Positions 49,152 to 57,717 of a DNA stretch of 64,000 nucleotides are shown in pieces; position 1 is the stretch's first letter, and every line of letters starts with the position of its first letter. The position numbers and the translations under genes were made by a program. The notes under the pieces were generated by a model. It had not been told where the DNA came from. It made no database searches and saw only the letters and a program-made list of their open reading frames with translations. The DNA comes from Nonomuraea soli (GTDB lineage: Bacteria > Actinomycetota > Actinomycetes > Streptosporangiales > Streptosporangiaceae), in assembly GCF_013761175.1 (NCBI RefSeq), contig NZ_JACDUR010000007.1, positions 666,915 to 730,914 of the forward strand. The letters are read 5' to 3'.

Positions 49152-50333
49152 GTGTCCTTGCCTCCGTTGGTCGAGCCGGCCGCCGAGCTCACCGTTGACG
49201 AAGTGCGCCGCTACTCGCGCCACCTGATCATCCCCGACGTGGGCATGCAGGGCCAGAAGCGGCTCAAGAACGCCAAGGTGCTGTGTGTGGGCGCCGGCGG
49301 CCTGGGTTCGCCGGCCCTGATGTACCTCGCCGCGGCGGGTGTCGGCACGCTCGGCATCATCGACTTCGACGTGGTCGACGAGTCGAACCTCCAGCGCCAG
49401 ATCATCCACGGCCAGTCCGACGTGGGCCGACTGAAGGCCGAGAGCGCCGCCGCGACGGTCCGCGAGATCAACCCGCTGATCGAGGTGATCGTCCACAACA
49501 CGTCTCTGACCACCGAGAACGTGATGGACATCTTCTCGGGCTACGACCTGATCGTCGACGGCACCGACAACTTCGCCACGCGCTACATGGTCAACGACGC
49601 CGCGGTCCTGCTCGGCAAGCCGTACGTCTGGGGTTCGATCTACCGCTTCGACGGCCAGGCCAGCGTGTTCTGGGCCGAGCACGGGCCGTGCTACCGCTGC
49701 CTCTACCCGGAGCCCCCGCCTCCCGGCATGGTCCCGAGCTGCGCCGAGGGCGGCGTGCTGGGCGTGCTGTGCGCGAGCATCGGCTCCATCCAGGTCAACG
49801 AGGCCATCAAGCTGCTCACGGGCATCGGCGACCCGCTGGTCGGGCGCCTGATGATCTACGACGCCCTGGAGATGAAGTACCGCGACGTCAGGGTCCGCAA
49901 GGACCCCGAGTGCGTGCTGTGCGGCAAGAACCCGACCGTCACCCAGCTCCTCGACGACTACGAGGCCTTCTGCGGCACGATCTCCGACGAGGCGGCCCAG
50001 GCGGCCAGCGGCTCGACCATCACCGCGGCCGAGCTCAAGGCGATGCAGGACAACGGCGACAACATCTTCCTCATCGACGTCCGCGAGCCCAACGAGTACG
50101 AGATCGTCTCGATCCCCGGCGCCACGCTGATCCCCAAGGGTGAGTTCCTCAACGGCTCGGCCCTGGAGAAGCTGCCGCAGGACAAGCGGATCGTGCTCCA
50201 CTGCAAGTCGGGCGCGCGCTCGGCCGAGGCGCTCGCGATCGTCAAGAACGCCGGCTTCTCCGACGCCGTCCACGTGGGCGGCGGCGTGCTGAGCTGGGTC
50301 AAGACGGTCGACCCGAGCCTGCCGAGTTACTAG
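49152..50333 (+). CDS. moeZ: MoeZ: E1-like adenylyltransferase/sulfurtransferase
   Basis: The 393-residue protein has an E1-like (ThiF/MoeB) domain with ATP motif CVGAGGLGSPALMYLAAAG, Arg finger region RYSRHLIIPDVG, catalytic Cys in VPSCAEGGVLG and zinc Cys pairs (CYRC ... CVLC). A C-terminal rhodanese domain follows with active-site CKSGARS (about residue 355). It adenylates and thiocarboxylates small sulfur-carrier proteins for molybdenum cofactor, thiamine-type and thiolated natural-product synthesis. Start is the GTG at 49152. Confidence 0.94.
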   Translation: MSLPPLVEPAAELTVDEVRRYSRHLIIPDVGMQGQKRLKNAKVLCVGAGGLGSPALMYLAAAGVGTLGIIDFDVVDESNLQRQIIHGQSDVGRLKAESAAATVREINPLIEVIVHNTSLTTENVMDIFSGYDLIVDGTDNFATRYMVNDAAVLLGKPYVWGSIYRFDGQASVFWAEHGPCYRCLYPEPPPPGMVPSCAEGGVLGVLCASIGSIQVNEAIKLLTGIGDPLVGRLMIYDALEMKYRDVRVRKDPECVLCGKNPTVTQLLDDYEAFCGTISDEAAQAASGSTITAAELKAMQDNGDNIFLIDVREPNEYEIVSIPGATLIPKGEFLNGSALEKLPQDKRIVLHCKSGARSAEALAIVKNAGFSDAVHVGGGVLSWVKTVDPSLPSY

Positions 50334-50340
50334 CCGACCG

Positions 50341-50378
50341 ATAGGGACGAACGGGTGATGGCACTCGTTCGTCCCTAT
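50341..50378. terminator. Hairpin terminator after moeZ
   Basis: ATAGGGACGAACG (50341-50353) pairs perfectly with CGTTCGTCCCTAT (50366-50378), with further GTG/CAC pairing inside around an ATGG loop. It lies directly after the moeZ stop and 15 bp before the next gene. Confidence 0.8.
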
Positions 50379-50392
50379 TAGGGTCAGTGGGC

Positions 50393-51112
50393 GTGAGCTC
50401 CACCCGTGCCTGGCCGTCGCTGATCGCCGCATCCGCGCTGGCCGTGATCTGCGCCGTCGCGGCCGTGGTCGCCGCGAACGTCGCCGCGAACGAGCTCACC
50501 CGCGGGCCCACCCTGGCGGAGCTGGAGTCCGCCGCCGACACCGAGGTGGCCGAACGCTGGCGCACCTGGCCCTCCGGGCGGATCTTCCCCGGCACCCTCG
50601 TCTACACCGCGGAGCAGGGCGGCGAGGAGAAGGCCAAGAGGGTCGGCATCTCGCCGGCCACCGGCTGCACCGCCGCCGTCGACAAGAAGGCGCGCAAGGC
50701 GCTCAGCGAGGCCGGCTGCCGTGCCGCGCTCAGGGCCACCTACCTCGACGCCCTCGGCGGCGTCGTCGTCACCGTGGGGGTGCTCGTGCTGCCCGACGAG
50801 CTCAGGGCCGAGCGGGCCGTCTCGTTGTTCTCCCAGGGTGGCGACCCGGTGCCCGGGCTGCGGGCGCTGGCCTTCAAGAGCACCGTCGCCGACCGTTTCA
50901 CCGACGCCGGCCGGCAGGCGGGCTCGGTACGGCAGGCCGGGCCGTACGTGGTGATGACCACGGCGGGGCAGGTCGACGGCAGGACGGCCAAGTCGATCGG
51001 CGGAAGCCGCCCCTCGATCTTCGCCTTCGCCTCCGAACTGGGCGAGCGGGTGCTGTCGGCGCTGTCCAGGCCGGGCGTGCCCTCCTGCGGAGAACAGGAG
51101 TGGCAGTGCTGA
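50393..51112 (+). CDS. Membrane-anchored Cys-pair protein, cassette copy 1
   Basis: The 239-residue protein has one N-terminal membrane helix (about residues 8-31) and an extracytoplasmic domain. Cys92 and Cys109 (C-x16-C) and a terminal pair Cys232/Cys239 are present. Shared blocks with copy 2 (52368) are RWRTWP, RVGISPATGC, GCRAALRATYLD, VTVGVLVLP and AGPYVVMTT-x4-DGRT. I recognise no known family. It overlaps the following subtilase gene by 13 bp, so the two products are translationally coupled and probably act together. Roles as inhibitor, chaperone or substrate-presenting partner are all possible. GTG 50393 was chosen; 50387 is an alternative. Confidence 0.75.
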   Translation: MSSTRAWPSLIAASALAVICAVAAVVAANVAANELTRGPTLAELESAADTEVAERWRTWPSGRIFPGTLVYTAEQGGEEKAKRVGISPATGCTAAVDKKARKALSEAGCRAALRATYLDALGGVVVTVGVLVLPDELRAERAVSLFSQGGDPVPGLRALAFKSTVADRFTDAGRQAGSVRQAGPYVVMTTAGQVDGRTAKSIGGSRPSIFAFASELGERVLSALSRPGVPSCGEQEWQC

Positions 51113-52317
51113 TCCGCTGGCGCAGGGCGGTGCCCGTGGCCCTGGCGCTGGTCCTGGTGCCCGCGCTGCCGGTGCAGGCCGATGAGGTGCGCGGCAGCCA
51201 GCAGAAGGTGATCGACACCCTCGCGCTGCCGCAGGCCTGGCGGGTCACCAAGGGCAAGGGCGTGACGGTCGCCGTGCTCGACTCCGGCGTCGACCCCGAG
51301 CACCGCGACCTGGCCGGATCCGTCATCGTGGGCAAGGACTTCACCGAGGGGGCCAACCCGCCGGGCGTGGCGCCCAGGCAGCTCCACGGCACCTACATGG
51401 CCTCGCTGATCGCCGGCCACGGTCACGGCCCCGGGGGAGGCGAGGGCGTCATCGGTGTGGCGCCCGAGGCCAGGCTGCTGTCGGTGCGGGTGATCCTGGA
51501 GGACGAGGAGGAGGGCTTCGACGCCTTCAACTCCGACGGACGCTTCGAGAACGTGGTGGCCAACGGCATCCGCTACGCGGTCGACCGTGGCGCCGACGTC
51601 ATCAACATGTCGATCTCGAAGGAACTGGCGACCAAGGAGGAGCGGGCGGCGGTGCGCTACGCCATCTCCAAGGGCGTCGTGCTGGTCGCAGCCGCGGGCA
51701 ACGACGGCGCGGGCAAGAAGGGCGCCAACGGTTTCGCGCCCTACTCCTACCCCGCGGCCTTCCCCGGGGTGGTCTCCGTGGCCGCGACCGACCAGGGGGC
51801 CAGGCGCGCGTCGTTCTCCAACGACAACCCGTCGGTGACGGTCGCCGCCCCCGGCGTCGACATCCTCGGCGCCGGCCCCGGCGACGAGTACTGGGTGGGC
51901 CGCGGCACCTCGCAGGCCTCCGCGCTCGTCTCCGGCGTGGCGGCACTGGTCAAGTCCAAGTACCCGAAGTTGTCGCCCGCCCTGGTGGCCCAGGCGCTGA
52001 CCGCCGGAGCCGTACGCGGAACCAAGGGCGGATACGACACCGGCACCGGTTTCGGCGTCGTCAACGCCTCCCGTTCGCTGGCAGCCGCGCAGCGCCTGGC
52101 GAAGCACACGCACGTCGCCAGAACCGCCCAGAATCCGGACCAGGCGCTCGGACCCGGCCCGGCCGACCCGATCCAGATCGTGCGGCGCGACCGGCGGCAC
52201 ATCGCCCTCTACGGGGCGATTGCCCTGGCAGGAGCACTCGGGGCGGTGCTGTCGGTAGGTGCGATCGTGTTCGTTGTCAAAAGGGCACGCCGCACTTACT
52301 CGTATCACGACGCATGA
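51100..52317 (+). CDS. S8 subtilisin-like protease, mycosin type, cassette copy 1
   Basis: The 405-residue protease has a signal peptide (VPVALALVLVPALPVQADE) and the S8 triad Asp61 (VLDSGVD), His96 (LHGTYMASLIAG) and Ser271 (RGTSQASALVSG), with oxyanion Asn201. A C-terminal membrane helix (about residues 367-395) is followed by a basic tail. This layout is that of mycosins (MycP) of type VII secretion: an extracellular protease anchored at its C-terminus. No ESX core genes are in the window. It forms a module with the preceding Cys-pair gene, and the module is duplicated downstream. Confidence 0.9.
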   Translation: MAVLIRWRRAVPVALALVLVPALPVQADEVRGSQQKVIDTLALPQAWRVTKGKGVTVAVLDSGVDPEHRDLAGSVIVGKDFTEGANPPGVAPRQLHGTYMASLIAGHGHGPGGGEGVIGVAPEARLLSVRVILEDEEEGFDAFNSDGRFENVVANGIRYAVDRGADVINMSISKELATKEERAAVRYAISKGVVLVAAAGNDGAGKKGANGFAPYSYPAAFPGVVSVAATDQGARRASFSNDNPSVTVAAPGVDILGAGPGDEYWVGRGTSQASALVSGVAALVKSKYPKLSPALVAQALTAGAVRGTKGGYDTGTGFGVVNASRSLAAAQRLAKHTHVARTAQNPDQALGPGPADPIQIVRRDRRHIALYGAIALAGALGAVLSVGAIVFVVKRARRTYSYHDA

Positions 52318-52367
52318 TCCGCCTGCTTGAGGGGACGAAATAGGCAGAACATCCGCGGAGTGTGCGA

Positions 52368-53276
52368 GTGAGTGATCAGCCGAGCAGGGCCCCCAGGAGG
52401 CCGATGACCCCGTTGCCCCGCAGCCGACGAAGCGGTGAGTCACCGTTCGGCGCGGCGGCCGCGCGGCGTTCCCGCGTGCGCTCCTGGCCCGCCGCCACCC
52501 GGGCGGGCTCCCTGGCGGCGCAGCGCCGGGCCGAGATGGCCGACCTCCAGCAGGGCGTGCGCTACCACCGCCTCTTCCGCGGCATGGTCGGCTTCATCGT
52601 CGCCCTGTCGGCGATCGTGGTGCTGCTCGGCTCCGCCGGAATGATCGTCGAGACCCGCTCACGCCCGCTGACCCCCGCCGAGCAGTACCGCTACCAGCAG
52701 GAGGAGATCGCCCAGCGCTGGCAGGCCTGGCCGGCCGCGGGAGTCTTTCCCGAAGAGGTCAAGTACATGGGCCTGGAGCGGGCCCCGCAGTACGCGCGCC
52801 GCATCGGCATCGCCCCGCAGTCGACCTGCGCCCAGGGCCTCGACGTGACCGTCGCCGACGTGCTCGGGCGCCACGGCTGCGTCGCCCTGCTGCGGGCCAC
52901 CTACATGGACGAGAGCGCCACCTTCGTCTTCACCGTCGGCGTCGCGGTCCTGCAGAGCGAGGAGTCGCGCGTCTCGGCCAACGAGGAGCTCTCGGCCGAC
53001 GACCGGGTGGGCGTGCTGCCGGTGCCGTTCCCCGGCACCGTCGCCGAGCGTTTCGGCGTCGAGCAGCGCCAGCGCAACGGCTGGGTGGGGGCCGGGCCGT
53101 ACATCGTCTTCTCCACCGGCGGCTACGCCGACGGCCGCACCCGCGAGTCGATTCCTCCCGAGGAGATCCTGCACAGCGAGCTGTGGCCGGCCGCGAAGTC
53201 GATCGGCAACCAGATCGCCTACTTCCTGGCCGACCCGCCGAGTGTCCCGCCGTGCACCCAGGGGAACGTGTGCTGA
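52368..53276 (+). CDS. Membrane-anchored Cys-pair protein, cassette copy 2
   Basis: The 302-residue protein has a longer basic cytoplasmic N-terminus (about 70 residues, many Arg), one membrane helix (about residues 73-94) and an extracytoplasmic domain homologous to copy 1. Shared blocks are RWQAWPAAGVFP, RRIGIAPQSTC, GCVALLRATYMD, FTVGVAVL and AGPYIVFSTGGYADGRT. Cys154 and Cys171 keep the C-x16-C spacing, and Cys296/Cys302 close the chain. Homology to copy 1 spans the whole ectodomain. It overlaps the next gene by 7 bp (sequence GTGTGCTGA). The start is the GTG at 52368, or 52362. Confidence 0.75.
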   Translation: MSDQPSRAPRRPMTPLPRSRRSGESPFGAAAARRSRVRSWPAATRAGSLAAQRRAEMADLQQGVRYHRLFRGMVGFIVALSAIVVLLGSAGMIVETRSRPLTPAEQYRYQQEEIAQRWQAWPAAGVFPEEVKYMGLERAPQYARRIGIAPQSTCAQGLDVTVADVLGRHGCVALLRATYMDESATFVFTVGVAVLQSEESRVSANEELSADDRVGVLPVPFPGTVAERFGVEQRQRNGWVGAGPYIVFSTGGYADGRTRESIPPEEILHSELWPAAKSIGNQIAYFLADPPSVPPCTQGNVC

Positions 53277-54424
53277 CCCTCGCCAAGGCGCTGACCGCCG
53301 CAGCCGTCCTGCTGTACGGCACCGCGAGCGCGCCCCCGGTGCGGGAGCAGCAGGAATGGGTGATCAACGCGCTCAACCTGGAGCAGGCCTGGGCGACCAC
53401 GAAGGGCGCGGGCGTCACCGTGGGCGTCATCGACAGCGGCGTCGACCCCGACGTGAAAGAGCTCAAAGGGCGCGTCACGCTCGCCGGTGACATGACGACG
53501 GCGGAGAACCGGCCGGGCACCATCGGCGAGCACGGCACCGCGATGGCCTCCCTGATCGCAGCCTCGGGAGCCGGCCAGGGCATGATCGGCGCGGCGCCCG
53601 AGGCCAAGGTCCTCTCGCTCCCGATCGAGCTGGAGGAGGAGGCGGGACCCAACATGATCCCGCCGGCCGAGGAGGTGGCGCCCTCGCGCGTCAGCCCCCT
53701 GGCCAGGGCGATCCGCTACGCCGCCGACCACGGCGCCCAGGTGATCAACATGTCGATCGGCTCCTACGGCGCCAACCGCTCGGAGCGCGAGGCCGTCTCC
53801 TACGCCCTGCGGCGCGGCGTGGTCCTGGTGGCCGCGGTCGGCAACGACGGCCTGACGGAGTACGCCAAGCAGAACCAGACCTCCTACTGGACCTTCCCCG
53901 CCGGCTATCCCGGGGTGATCGGCGTCTCGGCCGTCGACAAGACGGGCAAGGGCGCCACCTTCAGCAGCGACAACCTCTCGGTGCTGGTCGCCGCGCCGGG
54001 GGTGGGGCTGCCGATCGCCGAGAGGTCGGGAGGATACTCCGTCGCCGACGGGACCAGCGGGGCCTCGGCCCTCGTCGCGGGGGTGGCTGCACTGATCAAG
54101 TCCGAGTACCCGAGCCTGCGGCCCGAGCAGGTCGCCCAGGCCCTGTCGGCCAGCACCCATGCCCGCCCGCTGCCGGGGTACGACGACAAGATCGGTTTCG
54201 GGGTCGTCGACGCGGCCGCCGCCCTGGCCGCGGCCGAGAAGCTGCAGCCGCAACAGCGTGGCAAGGCCGTACCCGACAACGCGCACTTCGGGGCCGGTCC
54301 GAACGCGCCCCAGCCGTCGCGGCCCGGACCCGACCCGTGGCACATGTGGATCTTCGGCGGGGGCGCGCTGCTCGCGCTCGTGGCCTTCGGGTGGTCGGTG
54401 GCGGTGCTCAACCAACGTCGCTAG
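53270..54424 (+). CDS. S8 subtilisin-like protease, mycosin type, cassette copy 2
   Basis: The 384-residue protease has an N-terminal hydrophobic signal (VLTLAKALTAAAVLLYG), triad Asp55 (VIDSGVD), His88 (EHGTAMASLIAA) and Ser263 (DGTSGASALVAG), Asn192, and a C-terminal membrane helix (MWIFGGGALLALVAFGW). It lies immediately after its Cys-pair partner, overlapping by 7 bp. It is clearly a paralogue of copy 1, with insertions such as LEEEAGPNMIPPAEEV before the second half. Both proteases have an intact triad, so both are probably active. Confidence 0.9.
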   Translation: MLTLAKALTAAAVLLYGTASAPPVREQQEWVINALNLEQAWATTKGAGVTVGVIDSGVDPDVKELKGRVTLAGDMTTAENRPGTIGEHGTAMASLIAASGAGQGMIGAAPEAKVLSLPIELEEEAGPNMIPPAEEVAPSRVSPLARAIRYAADHGAQVINMSIGSYGANRSEREAVSYALRRGVVLVAAVGNDGLTEYAKQNQTSYWTFPAGYPGVIGVSAVDKTGKGATFSSDNLSVLVAAPGVGLPIAERSGGYSVADGTSGASALVAGVAALIKSEYPSLRPEQVAQALSASTHARPLPGYDDKIGFGVVDAAAALAAAEKLQPQQRGKAVPDNAHFGAGPNAPQPSRPGPDPWHMWIFGGGALLALVAFGWSVAVLNQRR

Positions 54425-54434
54425 CTTGGTCCGC

Positions 54435-54743
54435 GTGGACGAGTATGCCGAACTGGTGCTCGAAGTGGTCGAGCGCATCCCTCCTGGCATGGTGATGGCC
54501 TACGGCGACATCGCCGAATACCTGGGTCAGGGCGGGCCCCGCCAGGTGGGCCGGGTGATGTCCCACTGGGGCGGCGGAGTGCCGTGGTGGCGGGTGGTGC
54601 GTGCCGACGGCCGCCCGGTCCAGGGGCACGAGCAGGAGTGCCTCAAGCACTGGCGTTCGGAAGGTACTCCTGTGCGTCATGAGAAAGCGGATATGCGACG
54701 CGCCAGATGGGACGGTTCAGCGGATTCTCAGGAAAAGTCATGA
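54435..54743 (+). CDS. Alkyltransferase-like protein (MGMT family, ATL)
   Basis: The 102-residue protein is the DNA-binding half of the O6-alkylguanine-DNA alkyltransferase fold. The active-site motif PCHRV is changed to PWWRV (Trp51, Trp52), the hallmark of alkyltransferase-like proteins, which bind alkylated guanine without transferring the alkyl group and flag it for nucleotide excision repair. Recognition helix residues AEYLGQGGPRQVGRVM are present. GTG 54435 starts 10 bp after the protease stop. Confidence 0.88.
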   Translation: MDEYAELVLEVVERIPPGMVMAYGDIAEYLGQGGPRQVGRVMSHWGGGVPWWRVVRADGRPVQGHEQECLKHWRSEGTPVRHEKADMRRARWDGSADSQEKS

Positions 54744-54815
54744 GCTGCGTAGACGGTCCGATGTAGGTAATCCGGTGGACGGCGACCACTAAGCTAGCCA
54801 GCACTGGAGAACAGG

Positions 54816-57659
54816 TTGCGAAAGGCGGTTTCGCCGATGGCCACCGGCGTCACACCCCCAAGCCTGGGCGGCGAGCGCCTGAGGGCTGTTCAAGACCTTT
54901 GCGATCGGGGCGAATCGCTCCAGGCGGTCATGACGGCCGTCGGGAGCGGCGGGCAGGATTCCTTCGACGCGGATGTGCTGAGCGGACCGCTCGGCGCCCG
55001 CATGGACCTGGCGATCAAGCGGGGAGGAGTCCGCAGACGCGAGCTCGTCGAGCTCCTGCGCCCCTACCTCGCGCAGGTCTCGCCCTCAGTCAAGCGCGAC
55101 CTCCCGGTCGCGCGCCGCCTGCTGGTCCACCTCATCGAGACGCGTGACGTCGAGGAGCTCGTCGAGGGCGACACGCTGGTGAAGGTCGTCAACGCGGCCG
55201 CGGAGCCGTCCAGGCGCATCAGGCGCGGCCTGCGCTGGTACGCCGACCTGCCCTTCGCAGGCGAGCTGCCCGCGGAGCTGTTCCGGCTGCGCAAGTCCGA
55301 CCTGGTGCCGGTCACGCAGATCGACGACATCCACTGGAAGGACGGCAGGCTCCACGTCCACGGCCACGCCTACCTGGCGGGCCTGTCGGTGCGCAGCCGC
55401 CGCTTCAACCGCGCCACCGTCGTGCTGCGCGGGCCGCGCTGGCTGCCGCCCGTGCGCCTGCGCACCCGCCGCGCCCACGCGCCCCACGCCACCCACACCG
55501 CCCGCGAGGTCGGCTGCAACTACGACTGGTCGGGCTTCACCGCGACCGTCTCGCCCGCCGCCCTGCGCTGGCGCGCCTCCCTGCGCGCCCTGGTGAGCGG
55601 CATGCGCCGCCTGGTCCGCCGCCGCCTGGCGATCCCCGAGACCACCACCTGGCGTGCCGAGATCGTCTTCTGGAGCCGCGGCGCCCGCGCCACCGGCCTG
55701 CTGCGCGGCGCCGCCATCGGCCGCACCGAGCGCCCCACCGGGCTGCGCGTGCGCGAGGGCTGGTGGGTGCGTCCCGTGTGGACCTCCGACCGGGCGCTCC
55801 AGGTCGTGCTCCAGCCCAACCGGGCCGAGCTCGCCGGGGTCACGCTCGACGACGACCGGCTGGACCTGCGGGTCCTGCTGCCCGGGCGCAACGTCACCAA
55901 GGGACACGCCCGGCTGGGCGGCCACCGCATCGCCGCCGACTTCACGCCCGTCGCCGGCGGCACCCAGGTCCACATCGGCCTGGCCGTACAGTCGCTGGTC
56001 AACGAGAAGGACGGGCGCCGGCTCTGGGTCGAGCCCAAGGGCGACCCGGCGGCCTCGGTCATGCTGTCCGACGCGGGAGAGACGCGGGCCGTCGTCGGCG
56101 ACCGCGAGATCACCGTGCTGGGCGACCGCCGCGACCGCGTGGTCGTCTCGGCCCACCGCGTGCGCCCGGTGATCCGCTCGGTCTCGTGGAGCGCCTCCAC
56201 GCTGGAGCTGCGCGGCCATTACCCCGACGTGTCCGGCGCGACATCGCTGACCCTGCGCCACCGCTCCGGGCTGATGTACCACCTGCCCCTGGTCCGCGAC
56301 GGCGACGACTTCTCCGTACGGCTGGAGCCCGGCTCGATGCCGCGCTTCGGCGAGACCGTCCCGCTGTCGTCGGGCACCTGGAACCTGTCGGTCAAGCACC
56401 CGTCGGGCGAGATCGTCCCCGTCCGCATGGACCACGCCGCCCTGCGCGACCTCGACGAGGAGCAGCGTACGGTCGGCGGCCACTCCTTCCGCCTGGTCTC
56501 CACCCGCTTCGACGTACCTGTGATCATGTCGGAGGAGGTGCGGCCCGCCGACGAGAAGGGCCTGGCGGGCACCCACCAGCTGCGCAGGGTCTTCTACCCC
56601 GCCCAGCGCAAGGAGCCGCTGAACGACGCGACCGTCTACGTCGTCAACGACGGCAGGCTCTACGCCGACAGCGTCCGCGCGATCTTCGAGGAGCGCGTCA
56701 GGCGCGGTCACGCCGGCGAGCACATCTGGATCGTCAAGGACGGCGCGTTCACCGTCGACGGCGCGACCCTCGTGCGGGCGGGCAGCCGCGAGCACCACGC
56801 CGCCCTGGCGCGCTCCCGCCACATCATCACCAACTCCTTCCTGCCCACCTGGTTCCGCGCCCGCGAAGACCAGGTGGTCGTGCAGACCTGGCACGGCACC
56901 CCGGCCAAGCACATCGGCAACGACCAGTCCCACATGCAGCGCGACCCGCGGCCGCCGGTATGGCACCGCCAGGCCGCCGAGGTGCGCGGCTGGGACCTGC
57001 TGATCTCCCAGTCGCCGTGGGCCACGCCGGTCCTGCGCCGGGCCTTCGGCTACCAGGGCGAGATCATCGAGGCCGGGCTGCCGCGCAACGACATGCTCTC
57101 CTCGTCGTCGGCCCAGGGCCGCGCCGCCGAGCTCCGCGAGATCCGTGCCCGTCTGGGGCTCGACCCCGATCGGCCCGTGGTCCTCTACGCGCCCACGTGG
57201 CGCGACTACGACCGCAAGAACGCCTCGGTGCGCCTGCCCGCCTCCGACGACTACCAGCTGCTGGTCAGGGCCCACCCGATGCAGGCCATGCCCCATGTGC
57301 CCGCGGGCGCGGTCGATGTGACGACCTACCCCGACACCGCCGACCTGCTGCTGGTGGCCGACGCGCTGGTGACCGACTACTCCTCGAGCGTGTTCGACTT
57401 CGCGGCCACCGGGAAGCCGATCATCCTGTTCGCCTACGACCTCGACAAGTACGCCTCCAAGCGCGGGCTCTACCTCGACCTGCGCGAGCAGGCACCGGGC
57501 CCGGTGCTGTCGACGGCCGCCGAGGTGGTGGAGGCGCTGCACGACCTGCCCGCGATCACCTCGGCCTACGCCGACAGGTACGAGAGCTTCCGCGCGACCT
57601 TCGCCCCCAAGGACGACGGCAAGGCCACGGCCCGCGTCGTCGACCACCTCTTCGGCTGA
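54816..57659 (+). CDS. Large CDP-glycerol glycerophosphotransferase-family protein
   Basis: The 947-residue protein has a C-terminal (about residues 580-940) CDP-glycerol:glycerophosphotransferase (TagB/TagF) domain: VVQTWHGTPAKHIGN, VVLYAPTWRDYDRKN, YQLLVRAHPMQ, ALVTDYSSSVFDFAATGKP. It transfers glycerol-phosphate-type units to build teichoic-acid-like polymers at the inner face of the membrane. The ~570-residue N-terminal half has no family I recognise. It includes Arg-rich, beta-strand-rich stretches. The start is uncertain: TTG 54816 has GGAG 6 bp upstream, while ATG 54837 has a poorer site. Confidence 0.85.
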   Translation: MRKAVSPMATGVTPPSLGGERLRAVQDLCDRGESLQAVMTAVGSGGQDSFDADVLSGPLGARMDLAIKRGGVRRRELVELLRPYLAQVSPSVKRDLPVARRLLVHLIETRDVEELVEGDTLVKVVNAAAEPSRRIRRGLRWYADLPFAGELPAELFRLRKSDLVPVTQIDDIHWKDGRLHVHGHAYLAGLSVRSRRFNRATVVLRGPRWLPPVRLRTRRAHAPHATHTAREVGCNYDWSGFTATVSPAALRWRASLRALVSGMRRLVRRRLAIPETTTWRAEIVFWSRGARATGLLRGAAIGRTERPTGLRVREGWWVRPVWTSDRALQVVLQPNRAELAGVTLDDDRLDLRVLLPGRNVTKGHARLGGHRIAADFTPVAGGTQVHIGLAVQSLVNEKDGRRLWVEPKGDPAASVMLSDAGETRAVVGDREITVLGDRRDRVVVSAHRVRPVIRSVSWSASTLELRGHYPDVSGATSLTLRHRSGLMYHLPLVRDGDDFSVRLEPGSMPRFGETVPLSSGTWNLSVKHPSGEIVPVRMDHAALRDLDEEQRTVGGHSFRLVSTRFDVPVIMSEEVRPADEKGLAGTHQLRRVFYPAQRKEPLNDATVYVVNDGRLYADSVRAIFEERVRRGHAGEHIWIVKDGAFTVDGATLVRAGSREHHAALARSRHIITNSFLPTWFRAREDQVVVQTWHGTPAKHIGNDQSHMQRDPRPPVWHRQAAEVRGWDLLISQSPWATPVLRRAFGYQGEIIEAGLPRNDMLSSSSAQGRAAELREIRARLGLDPDRPVVLYAPTWRDYDRKNASVRLPASDDYQLLVRAHPMQAMPHVPAGAVDVTTYPDTADLLLVADALVTDYSSSVFDFAATGKPIILFAYDLDKYASKRGLYLDLREQAPGPVLSTAAEVVEALHDLPAITSAYADRYESFRATFAPKDDGKATARVVDHLFG

Positions 57660-57675
57660 TTCATCCGCCGGCGAA

Positions 57676-57702
57676 CCTCCTTCCGGCCCGCCCGGAAGGA
57701 GG
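57676..57702. terminator. Hairpin between the glycerophosphotransferase-like and LLM oxidoreductase genes
   Basis: CCTCCTTCCGG (57676-57686) and CCGGAAGGAGG (57692-57702) form a perfect 11-bp stem with a 5-nt loop. The right arm contains GGAAGGAGG, the best Shine-Dalgarno-like run upstream of the next gene, though 15 bp from its ATG. The hairpin could thus also limit translation. Confidence 0.65.
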
Positions 57703-57717
57703 CCTAGCGTGTGATCC

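Noticed and set aside
50393..54424. Idea that the subtilases mark an ESX/type VII secretion locus
   Set aside because: No EccB, EccC, EccD or WXG100 genes are in the window. The subtilases are only mycosin-like in layout.
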